Assembly (NCBI GenBank): GCA_019113295.1
Contig: DXHR01000003.1
Coordinates: 186,001-250,000, forward strand
Direction: 5' to 3'
Length of the DNA stretch: 64,000 nucleotides
Source: Candidatus Salinicoccus stercoripullorum
Lineage (GTDB): Bacteria; Bacillota; Bacilli; Staphylococcales; Salinicoccaceae
Below, one piece after another: positions 30,807 through 42,620 of this stretch (positions within the stretch are counted from its first letter, which is position 1; every line of letters begins with the position of its first letter). Both the position numbers and the translations under genes were made by a program. The notes below the pieces were generated by a model, which saw only the letters and a list, made by a program, of their open reading frames with translations, ran no database searches and was not told the origin of the DNA.

Positions 30807-31142
30807 ATGAGTAACAGACAGGAACGTGTTGCTGAAGAAATCAAGAAAGTGGTGAGTGAAGCGCTCAGGACAAAGGTCGATAATCCGGATATCGGCATGG
30901 TGACCGTCACTGATGTGGAACTGACCAAAGAGATGGAAACGGCGACAATCTATTACACTTCCCTTAACGACAACAAAGACGAAGTGGCAGACGCCCTGGA
31001 AAAATCAAAAGGGCTCATCCGTTCTGAGGTTGCCAGGGAGATTAGGATAAGGAAGGCGCCGGAACTTGCTTTCAAATATGATAATTCCATCGAATACGGC
31101 AATAAGATCGAATCGTTGCTGAATGAGATCAAAGATCAATAA
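30807..31142 (+). CDS. rbfA: Ribosome-binding factor A
   Basis: A 111-residue KH-fold protein needed for 16S 5'-end maturation and cold growth. RQERVAEEIKKVVSEALRTKVDNPDIGMVTVTDVELTKEM and APELAFKYDNSIEYGNKIESLL are typical. It follows infB by 6 bp. The terminator stem after it overlaps its stop codon. Confidence 0.96.
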   Translation: MSNRQERVAEEIKKVVSEALRTKVDNPDIGMVTVTDVELTKEMETATIYYTSLNDNKDEVADALEKSKGLIRSEVAREIRIRKAPELAFKYDNSIEYGNKIESLLNEIKDQ

Positions 31143-31175
31143 GCCTGTGGGGTCATCCCCCGGGCTTTTATTTTT
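31141..31175 (+). terminator. Terminator after rbfA
   Basis: AAGCC at 31141-31145 pairs with GGCTT at 31163-31167, and GGGG at 31149-31152 pairs with CCCC at 31157-31160, followed by TTTTATTTTT. No clear promoter fits in the 18 bp before truB, so partial read-through is likely. Confidence 0.75.
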
Positions 31176-31193
31176 ACATATGGAGGTGGCGGG

Positions 31194-32117
31194 ATGCTTC
31201 ATGGTGTAATCCCGATCAATAAACCGCGTGGCATGACAAGTCATGACGTGGTCTTTAAGATGCGAAAGATACTGGGTATGAAAAAAGTGGGCCATACCGG
31301 CACCCTGGACCCGGAAGTGACCGGCGTGCTCCCGATCTGTATCGGTGAGGGCACAAAACTGACAGAATATATGCAGACAAAGGAAAAAAGCTATCTTGCC
31401 CGTGTGACACTCGGTTTTTCCACGGATACTGAAGACCAGACCGGGAAGGTGACAGGTACGAGTGATGTGTCAGGTGTGACAGACGAGGATATCGACCGTG
31501 TAATCGATTCTTTCCCGGCTAATTATGAACAGCAGGTCCCGATGTACTCCTCCGTCAAGGTGAATGGCAGGAAACTGTATGAGTATGCAAGGGAAGGGAA
31601 GACGGTGGAGCGCCCGAGAAGGACTGTGAAAATATACAGCCTGAAGAGGGTTTCTGAAATAACCAGGGAAGACAGTCTCATCCATTTCGATGTGGAAACT
31701 GCCTGTTCAAAGGGGACATACGTGAGGACACTTGCGGTTGATATCGGAAGAGGACTGTCCGTGCACGCACATATGTCGAAGCTCATACGCACCTCTTCCT
31801 GCGGCATTGGACTTGACCGGGCGATCACGATGGAGGAGCTGCAGGATATGGATCACAGGAAAGCTGTAGTGCCGCTGCTTGAAATACTGAAAGATGAACC
31901 TGCGGTGGATATAACGGACACGGAATTTTTATTCAGAATCCGGAATGGGCAGAAGATGCCCAAATCTGATATCATGGATAGTGTTGAAGATGACGAGGCA
32001 GAATACGTCGTCTTTACGCACGGGGGGCGTCCGCTCGGTGTATATTATCCGCACCCGGAGAAACCCGGCGAAATGAAACCATACCAAATGTTCAATATTC
32101 AAGAGGCGATGAAATGA
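31194..32117 (+). CDS. truB: tRNA pseudouridine-55 synthase
   Basis: A 307-residue enzyme making pseudouridine in the T-loop of tRNAs. GVIPINKPRGMTSHDVV and GHTGTLDPEVTGVLPICIGEGTK hold the catalytic Asp39. VKVNGRKLYEYAREG and SKGTYVRTLAVDIG follow, and a small C-terminal domain is present. It overlaps ribF by 4 bp. Confidence 0.96.
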   Translation: MLHGVIPINKPRGMTSHDVVFKMRKILGMKKVGHTGTLDPEVTGVLPICIGEGTKLTEYMQTKEKSYLARVTLGFSTDTEDQTGKVTGTSDVSGVTDEDIDRVIDSFPANYEQQVPMYSSVKVNGRKLYEYAREGKTVERPRRTVKIYSLKRVSEITREDSLIHFDVETACSKGTYVRTLAVDIGRGLSVHAHMSKLIRTSSCGIGLDRAITMEELQDMDHRKAVVPLLEILKDEPAVDITDTEFLFRIRNGQKMPKSDIMDSVEDDEAEYVVFTHGGRPLGVYYPHPEKPGEMKPYQMFNIQEAMK

Positions 32118-33055
32118 AAACTATCCGACTACATTATCCATTAGACAATCTGCAGGAAGAACTGCAGGATTCCGCTGCTGCGATCGGTTTTTTTGACGGT
32201 CTTCACAGGGGACATCAGGACGTCATAAATGAAATGATCGGGATTGCTGAGGAAAAAGGGCTCAAAAAAGCAGTGATGACGTTCGATCCGCACCCTTCAG
32301 TTGTACTCAGTCCCAAAAAACAGCGTACGACGTATCTCACACCACTTGACATCAAGCTGGAAATGCTTGACGGGATGGGCATCGACTACTGTTTCATCAT
32401 TAATTTCTCAAGTGCCTTTGCATCACTGGAACCTGATTATTTCGTTCAGGAGTACCTGATCGACAATAAGGTGAAGGAAGTGATTGCCGGTTTCGATTTC
32501 TCATACGGCCGTTACGGCAAAGGGACTATAGATACGCTCAGGAGTTATGATGCTTTCGGTACGACGGCTGTTTCCAAACTGACGGCAGGTGATGAAAAGA
32601 TTTCCACTACGAAGCTGAGGGAAGACCTGGCCAGCTGCCGGCTCGAAGAGGTGAATGATGCCCTGGGCAGGCCGTTTGAAGTGCAGGGAGTCGTAGTGCA
32701 GGGCGAAAAACGCGGCCGTACGATAGGATTCCCGACTGCAAACGTGGAACCGGAGTACAGATACCATCTTCCGGCGAAGGGTGTCTATGCCGTAACCCTG
32801 AAACTCGATAATGAGGATGAAATCTACAAAGGCGTCTGCAATGTCGGCGTCAAACCCACATTCCATGACAATATGACGCGCGTATCGATCGAAGTGCACC
32901 TGTTCGATTTCAACAGAAGCATATACGGGGAGAATGTGACAGTGTACTGGCACAATTTCATCCGCGAAGAACAGAAGTTCTCAGGTATCGGGGAACTGAC
33001 TGCGCAAATCGGAAAAGATAAGGAAAAAGCGGTGGAACTGCTTGAAAATCTCTAA
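32114..33055 (+). CDS. ribF: Bifunctional riboflavin kinase / FAD synthetase
   Basis: A 313-residue two-domain enzyme. The N-terminal adenylyltransferase (FMN to FAD) has IGFFDGLHRGHQDVI and AGFDFSYGRYGKG. The C-terminal riboflavin kinase has GRTIGFPTANVEPE and GVCNVGVKPTF. It overlaps truB by 4 bp. The promoter for rpsO lies in its last codons. Confidence 0.96.
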   Translation: MKTIRLHYPLDNLQEELQDSAAAIGFFDGLHRGHQDVINEMIGIAEEKGLKKAVMTFDPHPSVVLSPKKQRTTYLTPLDIKLEMLDGMGIDYCFIINFSSAFASLEPDYFVQEYLIDNKVKEVIAGFDFSYGRYGKGTIDTLRSYDAFGTTAVSKLTAGDEKISTTKLREDLASCRLEEVNDALGRPFEVQGVVVQGEKRGRTIGFPTANVEPEYRYHLPAKGVYAVTLKLDNEDEIYKGVCNVGVKPTFHDNMTRVSIEVHLFDFNRSIYGENVTVYWHNFIREEQKFSGIGELTAQIGKDKEKAVELLENL

Positions 33056-33070
33056 CTTGTGCCGTATAAT
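33042..33070 (+). promoter_or_regulatory. Strong sigma-A promoter of rpsO
   Basis: TTGAAA at 33042-33047 and a perfect TATAAT at 33065-33070 with a 17-bp spacer, overlapping the ribF stop. Transcription would start about 75 nt before rpsO. Confidence 0.8.
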
Positions 33071-33076
33071 GAGTCA

Positions 33077-33154
33077 AGTGCCTTATCTTGGTGGACAGAG
33101 TCTCCGACATCCACTCGGATAGAGGTGAACAACAACTAAAGGAGGCGTTTCTTA
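33077..33154 (+). promoter_or_regulatory. rpsO (S15) mRNA leader
   Basis: The leader can form mutually exclusive hairpins: GTGGA with TCCAC (about 33092-33115) or TCCGA with TCGGA (about 33105-33120), before AAAGGAGG. Autoregulatory S15-binding leaders are known in several bacterial groups, and this one has the right place and size. I cannot match it base by base to a described class. Confidence 0.5.
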
Positions 33155-33424
33155 ATGGCAATTTCACAAGAACGCAAAAACGAACTTATTCAGGAATACC
33201 GTACACACGAATCCGACACAGGGTCGCCTGAAGTGCAGATCGCTGTCCTGACAGCTGAAATCACTGCACTGAACGAACACCTTGGTACTCACAAGAAAGA
33301 CCACCACTCAAGACGCGGTCTTCTAAAAATGGTAGGACGCAGAAAACACCTGCTCAATTATCTTCGTGAGAAAGATATTCAAAGATACCGTGAACTTATC
33401 GGAAGACTTGGTCTGCGCCGCTAA
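33155..33424 (+). CDS. rpsO: 30S ribosomal protein S15
   Basis: An 89-residue protein that binds the 16S central domain. [45 protein letters not shown] and [13 protein letters not shown] are diagnostic and the length is standard. It has its own promoter and leader, and a terminator before pnp. Confidence 0.98.
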   Translation: MAISQERKNELIQEYRTHESDTGSPEVQIAVLTAEITALNEHLGTHKKDHHSRRGLLKMVGRRKHLLNYLREKDIQRYRELIGRLGLRR

Positions 33425-33433
33425 TTCACATCG

Positions 33434-33462
33434 GGCATATCCCTGGGGTATGCCTTTTTTTT
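33434..33462 (+). terminator. Rho-independent terminator after rpsO
   Basis: GGCATA at 33434-33439 pairs with TATGCC at 33449-33454, with a CC/GG inner stem, then eight T residues. Confidence 0.88.
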
Positions 33463-33529
33463 ATGTATATTTTTTTGCAAAAGTGATATGATTGGAATAA
33501 GCAGCCATACTAAGGAGAGTAGACAAATT

Positions 33530-35644
<2,115 letters not shown>

Positions 35645-35645
35645 T

Positions 35646-35903
35646 GTGATTTTCGACAAAATAGAACTCAACGGCACCGAATATGATATTACAGGACAGC
35701 TGAGAATCAAAGAGGATAACGAAGTAAAGATCATTTTTGATGACCTGATGTTCAGCAATACTCTGAAGGAAATGTCGAATAAAAAAGAAAAAGCGGATTC
35801 TCTCGTTCTGAAGAACAGCGAGGAAACAAGATACGATACGAAAAATGTATACGTGTCCCACCTTACGATTGATGGTGAACATTATCATGCCACTTTCAAG
35901 TAG
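35646..35903 (+). CDS. Small protein of unknown function between pnp and rnjB
   Basis: I do not recognise this 85-residue protein. It reads MIFDKIELNGTEYDITG, a charged middle rich in Lys and Glu, and ends LTIDGEHYHATFK. It is soluble, with no membrane segment or cysteine and a predicted mainly beta character by eye. Translation probably starts at GTG 35646, about 9 nt after AAGGAGAG, which overlaps the pnp end. An ATG at 35644 is followed at once by TGA. Tight packing between pnp and rnjB and a good AGGAGG site for the next gene suggest a real gene, perhaps linked to RNA decay. Confidence 0.7.
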   Translation: MIFDKIELNGTEYDITGQLRIKEDNEVKIIFDDLMFSNTLKEMSNKKEKADSLVLKNSEETRYDTKNVYVSHLTIDGEHYHATFK

Positions 35904-35921
35904 GATTTAGGAGGAAATATT

Positions 35922-37595
35922 TTGAATGCATCAAAAAAAGAAAAGGCAAATATACAGATAATCCCTCTTGGCGGTGTCGGTGAGATCGCCAAAAATATGT
36001 ACATTGTTGAAGTGGATGAGGAAATGTTCATACTCGATGCGGGGCTGATGTTCCCCGAAGATGAGATGCTCGGTGTCGATATAGTGATACCGGACATTTC
36101 CTATGTCCGTGAAAACAAGCACAGGCTGAAGGGGATATTCCTTTCCCACGGGCACGAGGACTCAATCGGAGCGATACCGTACATCATTGGAGAGCTCAAC
36201 GTTCCGATATATGGTTCCAAGCTCACGCTCGCGCTTGTCAAAGACAGGCTCAGGGCAAAGGGTGTAAACAAAAAGTTCAAGTTTTATACAATCAACAGCA
36301 AGTCCCGCATGAAATTCAAGAATGCTGAAATGGTCTTCTTCGAAACAAGCCACAGTATCCCTGATTCATACGGCGTCAGCATCGAAACGAAATACGGCTC
36401 CATCGTCTATACTGGGGAATTCAAGTTCGACCAGAGCCTGAAGGGCGATTACGGCTATAACATGGCAAAAATGTATGACATTGCGCAAAAAGATATTCTC
36501 GCACTGATAAGCGATTCGACCGAAGCGGAAAAACGCGGCTACAATACACCGGAAAATGTGATTGAAGAGCATATTCTGGACGGATTCGCAAAAGCGAAGG
36601 GCCGCGTCATCGTTTCATGTTATGCATCCAACTTTGTACGCATCCAGCAGGTTCTGACGAATGCCGCCAAGACGAACAGGAAAGTCTCTTTCCTTGGCAG
36701 GACCCTTGAAAATTCCTTCAAGGTTGCAAGGAACATGGGTTATTTCGATATTCCGGAAGGACTGCTCGTGCCAAGTCATGAAATAGGCAACTACCCGGAC
36801 AATGAGGTGGTCATCGTTGCTACAGGATCACAGGGTGAACCGATAGAGGCTCTTGGCATCATGTCCCGTGGCCAGCATGAAGTCACGAATATAAAAGAAG
36901 GGGATATCGTCTACATCCTGACAACACCTTCTTCCAATATGGAAGTTGTGCTGTACAGCACGATGAATGAACTGGTGAAAGCCGGTGCTTCCCTTGTTAC
37001 GCCTGAGCAGAACATACATGCATCCGGCCACGGTCTGAGCGAAGAGCTGAAAATGATGCTCAATGTAATGAATCCCACATATTTCATTCCGGTGCAGGGT
37101 GAATTCAAAATGCAGATTGCCCATGCCAGACTGGCGGCGGAATCCGGAGTGCCGCCGGAAAACATCTTCCTGCTTGAAAAAGGGGATGTTGCGTCCTATG
37201 ACGGCAAACAGATGATCAGCGCTGAAAAAGTGACGGCGGGCAATGTACTGATCGATGGGAGCGGTGTGGGTGATGTCGGCAATATCGTCCTCCGTGACAG
37301 AAGGCTGCTCAGTGAGGATGGTATCTTCATCGCAGTCATCACCATCGATCCAAAAGCGCGGAAGATCATGGCAGGACCTGAAATCCAATCCAGGGGCTTC
37401 GTCTATGTGAAAGAAAGCGAGGATCTCCTGAAAGATGCAGAAGAGCGTGTATACAATATTGTGCTCGATTCACTGGATGAAAAGAAACTCGAGTGGAGTA
37501 CGCTCAAACAGAGCATCCGGGACGATCTCGGCAAGTATCTGTATGAAAATACGAAACGCCGTCCGATGATCATTCCAATCATATCTGAAATATAA
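35922..37595 (+). CDS. rnjB: Ribonuclease J (RNase J2 type)
   Basis: A 557-residue metallo-beta-lactamase/beta-CASP ribonuclease, the same length as S. aureus RNase J2, which lies at the same place after pnp. The metal motif reads HGHEDS (His76, His78, Asp80, Ser81), so the final His of HxHxDH is Ser. [12 protein letters not shown], the GEFKFDQS segment, ASGHG and the [13 protein letters not shown]-terminal region are conserved. It starts at TTG 35922 after GGAGG. A degenerate site fits RNase J2, which is a weak partner of J1. J1 is not in the window. Confidence 0.9.
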   Translation: MNASKKEKANIQIIPLGGVGEIAKNMYIVEVDEEMFILDAGLMFPEDEMLGVDIVIPDISYVRENKHRLKGIFLSHGHEDSIGAIPYIIGELNVPIYGSKLTLALVKDRLRAKGVNKKFKFYTINSKSRMKFKNAEMVFFETSHSIPDSYGVSIETKYGSIVYTGEFKFDQSLKGDYGYNMAKMYDIAQKDILALISDSTEAEKRGYNTPENVIEEHILDGFAKAKGRVIVSCYASNFVRIQQVLTNAAKTNRKVSFLGRTLENSFKVARNMGYFDIPEGLLVPSHEIGNYPDNEVVIVATGSQGEPIEALGIMSRGQHEVTNIKEGDIVYILTTPSSNMEVVLYSTMNELVKAGASLVTPEQNIHASGHGLSEELKMMLNVMNPTYFIPVQGEFKMQIAHARLAAESGVPPENIFLLEKGDVASYDGKQMISAEKVTAGNVLIDGSGVGDVGNIVLRDRRLLSEDGIFIAVITIDPKARKIMAGPEIQSRGFVYVKESEDLLKDAEERVYNIVLDSLDEKKLEWSTLKQSIRDDLGKYLYENTKRRPMIIPIISEI

Positions 37596-37599
37596 AATC

Positions 37600-37627
37600 A
37601 TGAGACTGTCAATTCCGGCAGTCTCAT
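37600..37627 (+). other. Perfect hairpin after rnjB
   Basis: ATGAGACTG at 37600-37608 pairs perfectly with CAGTCTCAT at 37619-37627. The tail (TATAAATC) lacks a T run, so it may be a weak terminator or a 3'-end stabiliser rather than a full terminator. Confidence 0.55.
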
Positions 37628-37650
37628 TATAAATCTGAGAGGAGCATAGC

Positions 37651-40071
37651 ATGGCACGAAAGCGAAAGAAGACGACGAAAACGAAAAGGAAACAGGATAA
37701 CAGGACCTACTATTCCATTTCTGCTTTCGTTCTCATCGTCATCCTGTTCATAACCATTTTCCAACTGGGTGTCGTGGGTGCATACATAGATGCACTCTTT
37801 GCCTACCTCTTCGGTACCAGCAGGTATTTTACATATCTGATATTGTTTCTGGCAGGGATCTACCTGGCTGCCGAGCAGAAAATCCCGTTCACGAGAAGGA
37901 TGGGCGGATACCTACTCCTGCAGTTCGGCCTCCTGTTTTTATTCCATTCGCTGCTCTATATCATGAACCGTGAGCGTATAGAAAATTATTTCACTTTAGG
38001 TGAAACGATTGAAACGGTCCAGACTGACGGAATCATGCACTTCTTCGGCGGCGGCATCATCGGGCAGCTGCTGTTCCAGTTTTCCTCAACCGGTGTCTCT
38101 TTGATCGGGACACTCATCCTTGGATTGATATTCATCTATTTCAGCTACTTGATCATCGCTTCAAAAGATATCGAACAGACGCTTTCAAAAGATCTTGCAA
38201 ACTTGGGTAAAGGGCTGAGACAGATTAGCCTCCTGATTGCCCGGGGAGCTGTAAAGGCAGGCAGCGGCACAAAGCAGATTTTCGGTAAACTGTCCGAAGG
38301 AAGGAAGGGACAAAAATCTGCAGCCGGATATGAAACAGCCGGGAAGAAGCCCGGGAAAAATTCCAAAAAAGAAAAAGCGAGCCTGCAAAAGGACAGCCAG
38401 CTGCCTAAAAACAGCGATGATTTCGAGCCGGATGAGTCGCTCATCGAAGATATGAATACATTTGAACCGGAAGTGAGACCGGACGCTCCTCAGGAGAAGA
38501 AGGAAGCGGAGAAGGACACTCTCACTTCATCCAAGATCGATACTGAAAACAGCGAACCGCGGAAAATCGAATATGAGTCCGAAGAAACTGGGGCGATGCC
38601 TGAAGACCCCGACATGGAAGCAGGGGGAGAAGGCGAAATCGAAACCTTCGATGAAGGTGAACTGAGGGCGCTGAAACAGTATGAACTGCCGGGTCTCACA
38701 ATGCTTAAGGATGCTGAAGTGACAGAGAAGGTCAGCAACAAAGAGGTGTTAAAGCAGGGACGGGTACTTGAGGAAACTCTGAAGAACTTCGGAGTGAATG
38801 CCAAAGTGTCAAAAATCAGGATCGGTCCCGCGGTAACGCAGTTCGAGATACAGCCGGACATCGGTGTTAAAGTCAGTAAGATCATCAACTTGCAAAACGA
38901 TATTGCACTGAGCCTTGCGGCAAAGGATATACGCATCGAAGCGCCCATCCCTGGAAAATCCGCCGTGGGCATCGAAGTGCCAAACTCCGTCATCAGCATG
39001 GTGACCCTCAGGGAAGTGCTGAAGCGGAAGAATTCAGGCAATCTGCTTGAAGTTGCGCTCGGGAAAGATATTTCAGGCAGTCCGATCACTGCCGAACTCA
39101 ACAAGATGCCTCATTTGCTTGTTGCCGGTGCCACAGGAAGTGGTAAATCCGTCTGTATCAACGGCATCATCATCAGCCTTCTGATGAAGGCGAAGCCGCA
39201 TGAAGTCAAGCTGATGATGATTGATCCGAAAATGGTGGAACTCAATGTCTATAATGGTATTCCGCACCTCCTGTCACCAGTGGTGACGAATCCGCAGAAA
39301 GCGAGCGATGCACTTAACCGGATCGTAAGCGAGATGGAGCGCCGGTACGACTTGTTCTCCCATTCGGGCACAAGGAACATCGAAGCGTACAACCAGTATC
39401 TGGAACGGGAAAGTGAAGATTCTGAAAAAGTCCAGAAACTCCCATATATCGTAGTGATCATCGACGAGCTTGCCGATCTGATGATGGTGGCATCGAAAGA
39501 TGTGGAGGCAGCGATCACCCGGATTGCCCAGATGGCACGGGCGGCAGGAATCCATCTGATCATCGCGACCCAGAGGCCGTCTGTCGACGTAATTACTGGT
39601 ATAATAAAAGCGAATATCCCGTCAAGGATCGCCTTCAGTGTCAGTTCTTCAACGGATTCCAGGACAATCATTGATTCTCAGGGGGCAGAAAAGCTTCTCG
39701 GACGCGGGGACATGCTGTTCCTGCCATCCGGAAGATCCAAGCCGCTCCGTGTACAGGGCGCGTTTCTCTCTGATGATGAAGTGACGGATATTGTCGAATA
39801 TATTACCAGCCAGATGAAGGCCAACTACGAAAAATCAATCATGAACAAACCGGTTGAGAAAGCACCGGTGGAATCAGAAGATGAACTTTATCCGGATGCC
39901 AAATGGTTCGTCATAGAAGAACAGCGGGCAAGCGCATCGCTGCTGCAGCGTCAATTCAGGATCGGTTATAACCGTGCAGCACGTCTGGTGGATGACCTGG
40001 AGGCAAACGGGGTCATCGGCCCGAGCAGCGGAAGCAAACCCCGGAGTGTACTGATAGAGAATGAAGAGTGA
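37651..40071 (+). CDS. spoIIIE: FtsK/SpoIIIE DNA translocase
   Basis: An 806-residue septal DNA pump. Four membrane helices occupy about residues 20-175. An acidic, Lys/Glu-rich linker (about 190-340) precedes the motor, with Walker A GATGSGKS at 493-500 and Walker [16 protein letters not shown]-terminal winged-helix gamma domain ([30 protein letters not shown]) reads oriented DNA signals. Position after rnjB matches S. aureus spoIIIE. It clears chromosome DNA from the division septum with XerC action. Confidence 0.94.
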   Translation: MARKRKKTTKTKRKQDNRTYYSISAFVLIVILFITIFQLGVVGAYIDALFAYLFGTSRYFTYLILFLAGIYLAAEQKIPFTRRMGGYLLLQFGLLFLFHSLLYIMNRERIENYFTLGETIETVQTDGIMHFFGGGIIGQLLFQFSSTGVSLIGTLILGLIFIYFSYLIIASKDIEQTLSKDLANLGKGLRQISLLIARGAVKAGSGTKQIFGKLSEGRKGQKSAAGYETAGKKPGKNSKKEKASLQKDSQLPKNSDDFEPDESLIEDMNTFEPEVRPDAPQEKKEAEKDTLTSSKIDTENSEPRKIEYESEETGAMPEDPDMEAGGEGEIETFDEGELRALKQYELPGLTMLKDAEVTEKVSNKEVLKQGRVLEETLKNFGVNAKVSKIRIGPAVTQFEIQPDIGVKVSKIINLQNDIALSLAAKDIRIEAPIPGKSAVGIEVPNSVISMVTLREVLKRKNSGNLLEVALGKDISGSPITAELNKMPHLLVAGATGSGKSVCINGIIISLLMKAKPHEVKLMMIDPKMVELNVYNGIPHLLSPVVTNPQKASDALNRIVSEMERRYDLFSHSGTRNIEAYNQYLERESEDSEKVQKLPYIVVIIDELADLMMVASKDVEAAITRIAQMARAAGIHLIIATQRPSVDVITGIIKANIPSRIAFSVSSSTDSRTIIDSQGAEKLLGRGDMLFLPSGRSKPLRVQGAFLSDDEVTDIVEYITSQMKANYEKSIMNKPVEKAPVESEDELYPDAKWFVIEEQRASASLLQRQFRIGYNRAARLVDDLEANGVIGPSSGSKPRSVLIENEE

Positions 40072-40081
40072 GGAGCATATC

Positions 40082-41356
40082 ATGTATAACATCACTAAAG
40101 ATGAAGTGAACCATATACCTGCTGTAATCATCAATACCGACAAGTTCAAGACGATTACCATCCAGCTGCAGTTCAGGAGCCGTCTTGAGCGGACAAGATT
40201 GACAAAACGCAACCTGCTTTCACGCATGATGGTAAAGCGGACCATGCGTCATCAATCCGAAGCGGAGCTTTTGAATCACCTGGCCCATTATTACGGCGCC
40301 CATCTGACGACAAATGTCGGCCGCAAGGGCCAGGATCATATCGTCACGTTCAGCATGGAATTCGTAAACGACAAGTTCATAAGGGAGGACCTCGACATAC
40401 TGCAGGAGATGTGCAGGGTGCTGAAGGATGTCCTCGGGACGCCTTTCAGTTATAGTGAAGAATTCAAGGAGTTTTTCGAGCGTGAAAAGCGCCTTTATAA
40501 AAACAGGTTGAAAAGCATTAAAGATAACCGTGCGCAGGCAAGTTTCCAGGCAATGGTCGATACGATGTTTGCGGATGAGGACTATAAATATCTCTCCCAT
40601 GGTGTGCTGGAGGATGTGGATGACATTACACTTCAGGACCTGAAAGAAGAGCATGCGGAAATGCTGGCCGGTGATGACTTGGTCATGCTGACTGCCGGCA
40701 GTGTGCAGGAAGCTGCCATGTTCGAAAACCTTTCTCTCATCCTTGCAAGGGAACAGACGGAAGAAGTGGATCACCGCCCGTATGCCTGCCGGGCAGTGAC
40801 AGAAGTGAAACGGGCCTCCGATACTCAGAAAATTGAACAGGCCAAGCTCAATATGGGCTTCCGGGCAGAACTCGATTCGCCGGAATCCCACATGGCGTTC
40901 AATGTGCTCAACCAGATGTTTGGCGGCACAGCTTCTTCGTACCTATTCCGCAATATCAGAGAAAAAGAGAGCCTCGCCTATCAGATCAGCTCCCAGATAG
41001 ATCTGAGGAACGGTTATATGTTCGTCATGGGCGGGGTCGATGCCGAAAACGTGGAAAAGGCAGAAGCGGGTATACTGGAAGAACTCGACCGCTTCAGAAA
41101 GGGCGATTTCGGGGATGCATTCATGGATGAGATCAAAAACATGATGCGTGTGAATCGAAAAGAAGTAATGGATAAGCCGAAAGGTCTGATTGCGCTCGAG
41201 TACAACCAGCTTCTCAAAAAGCCGGATACCCCATCGTGGGAAACCCAGCTCGAACGTGTGGATCGTGAACTGATCATCGAAATAAGTAACAGGGTCCACC
41301 TGGATACTGTGTATGTATTGACGAGGAGGGATGAAGATGCAGACATGGGAGTATAG
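40082..41356 (+). CDS. ymfF: M16-family peptidase-like protein YmfF (no HxxEH)
   Basis: A 424-residue protein with the M16 peptidase fold (LNMGFRAELDSPESHMAFNVLNQMFGG; LFRNIREKESLAYQISSQ). It lacks the HxxEH zinc motif, so it is probably the non-catalytic partner of the next gene, as in other paired M16 proteins. An upstream ATG at 40061 overlaps ftsK; the ATG at 40082, 6 nt after AGGAG, is better. It overlaps ymfH. Confidence 0.88.
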   Translation: MYNITKDEVNHIPAVIINTDKFKTITIQLQFRSRLERTRLTKRNLLSRMMVKRTMRHQSEAELLNHLAHYYGAHLTTNVGRKGQDHIVTFSMEFVNDKFIREDLDILQEMCRVLKDVLGTPFSYSEEFKEFFEREKRLYKNRLKSIKDNRAQASFQAMVDTMFADEDYKYLSHGVLEDVDDITLQDLKEEHAEMLAGDDLVMLTAGSVQEAAMFENLSLILAREQTEEVDHRPYACRAVTEVKRASDTQKIEQAKLNMGFRAELDSPESHMAFNVLNQMFGGTASSYLFRNIREKESLAYQISSQIDLRNGYMFVMGGVDAENVEKAEAGILEELDRFRKGDFGDAFMDEIKNMMRVNRKEVMDKPKGLIALEYNQLLKKPDTPSWETQLERVDRELIIEISNRVHLDTVYVLTRRDEDADMGV

Positions 41357-42620
41357 AGGAATAGACGAAAAAGTGTACACTCATACATGCAGCAACGGGC
41401 TGGAAATTTTCATCATTCCAAAACCCGGGTACAGCAAAAAGTTTGCAACCTATACAACAAAATACGGTTCCCTGGATGATTTTTTCCGTGTGGATGGCAG
41501 TGAATTCAAGGTCCCGGACGGGATTGCCCATTTCCTTGAGCATAAAATGTTCGAAAAGGAGGAGGGGGATGTATTCAATCTGTTTTCAAAGCACGGTGCG
41601 AATGCGAATGCGTTCACTTCATATGACCGGACATCCTATCTGTTCAGCACGACAGAAGATTTCATCAAAAATTTGGACCTGCTCATGAACATGGTGGAGC
41701 AGCCGTATTTCACCGACGAAACGGTAGCGCGCGAAGTCGGCATCATCAACGAAGAGATAAAGATGTATCAGGATAACCCCGGGTACAGGCTCTATTTCGA
41801 AACACTCAACCAAATGTATCATGAACTCCCTGTCAAAACAGACATTGCCGGGACACTCGGGTCCATCAGTGAGATTACAAAAGAGCATCTATTCAAATGC
41901 CATTCGACTTTCTATCACCCATCCAACATGGTGATGATCCTGGTCGGGGACCTTGATGCGGAAGCAGTGATTTCACATATTGATGATCATCAGGAGAGCC
42001 GCGGCATCACACATATTCCATCCATCGAACGGCTGCTGCCCATTGAGCCTGCCGATATTGCGTTGAGGCACAAAGTGCTTGAGATGGACATCCAGGACAC
42101 GAAAGTGATGATAGGCTTCAAGCAGCAGCAGAACCTGGATGATGTATCCGACCGTCTTGTCCGCGACCTTTCAATGATGTTTGCTCTCGATATGGTGTTC
42201 GGAGAACAGTCTCCCTATTATTATGAACTCATGGATGCCGGACTGATTGATGATTCCTTCAGCTTCAGTCATATAGAAGAAACGCCGTTTGCACATACTT
42301 TACTGACGTCCACAACAGAGGAGCCCGCGAAATTGACAGAACGTCTGAGTGAAATTGTCAGTGAAGTGAGGGAAGGGGAATTCTTCACTGAAGAAAAACT
42401 CTCCAACCAGAAACGGGAAGTACTCGGCGACTATCTGTCCAGTCTGAACTCTCCAGAATACATCGCAAATCAATTCACCAAGTATCATCTTGATGGCTAT
42501 GATCTGTACAGGCTGCCCGAAATCATAGAGGACATCACTCCGGATGATGCCAGAAAACACTTTATCGATGTCATGGACCCGGATAAAATGGTAGAGTGTA
42601 TATTGAAACCGCATGGCTAG
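41337..42620 (+). CDS. ymfH: M16-family zinc peptidase YmfH
   Basis: A 427-residue peptidase with an inverted zinc motif HFLEH (in VPDGIAHFLEHKMFE) and the downstream Glu in INEEIKMYQDNPGYRLYFETL. It is the active partner of YmfF. The ATG at 41337 is 6 nt after GAGGAGGG; an ATG at 41331 abuts that site. It overlaps ymfF by 20 bp and ymfI by 8 bp. The natural substrate is unknown. Confidence 0.9.
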   Translation: MQTWEYRGIDEKVYTHTCSNGLEIFIIPKPGYSKKFATYTTKYGSLDDFFRVDGSEFKVPDGIAHFLEHKMFEKEEGDVFNLFSKHGANANAFTSYDRTSYLFSTTEDFIKNLDLLMNMVEQPYFTDETVAREVGIINEEIKMYQDNPGYRLYFETLNQMYHELPVKTDIAGTLGSISEITKEHLFKCHSTFYHPSNMVMILVGDLDAEAVISHIDDHQESRGITHIPSIERLLPIEPADIALRHKVLEMDIQDTKVMIGFKQQQNLDDVSDRLVRDLSMMFALDMVFGEQSPYYYELMDAGLIDDSFSFSHIEETPFAHTLLTSTTEEPAKLTERLSEIVSEVREGEFFTEEKLSNQKREVLGDYLSSLNSPEYIANQFTKYHLDGYDLYRLPEIIEDITPDDARKHFIDVMDPDKMVECILKPHG

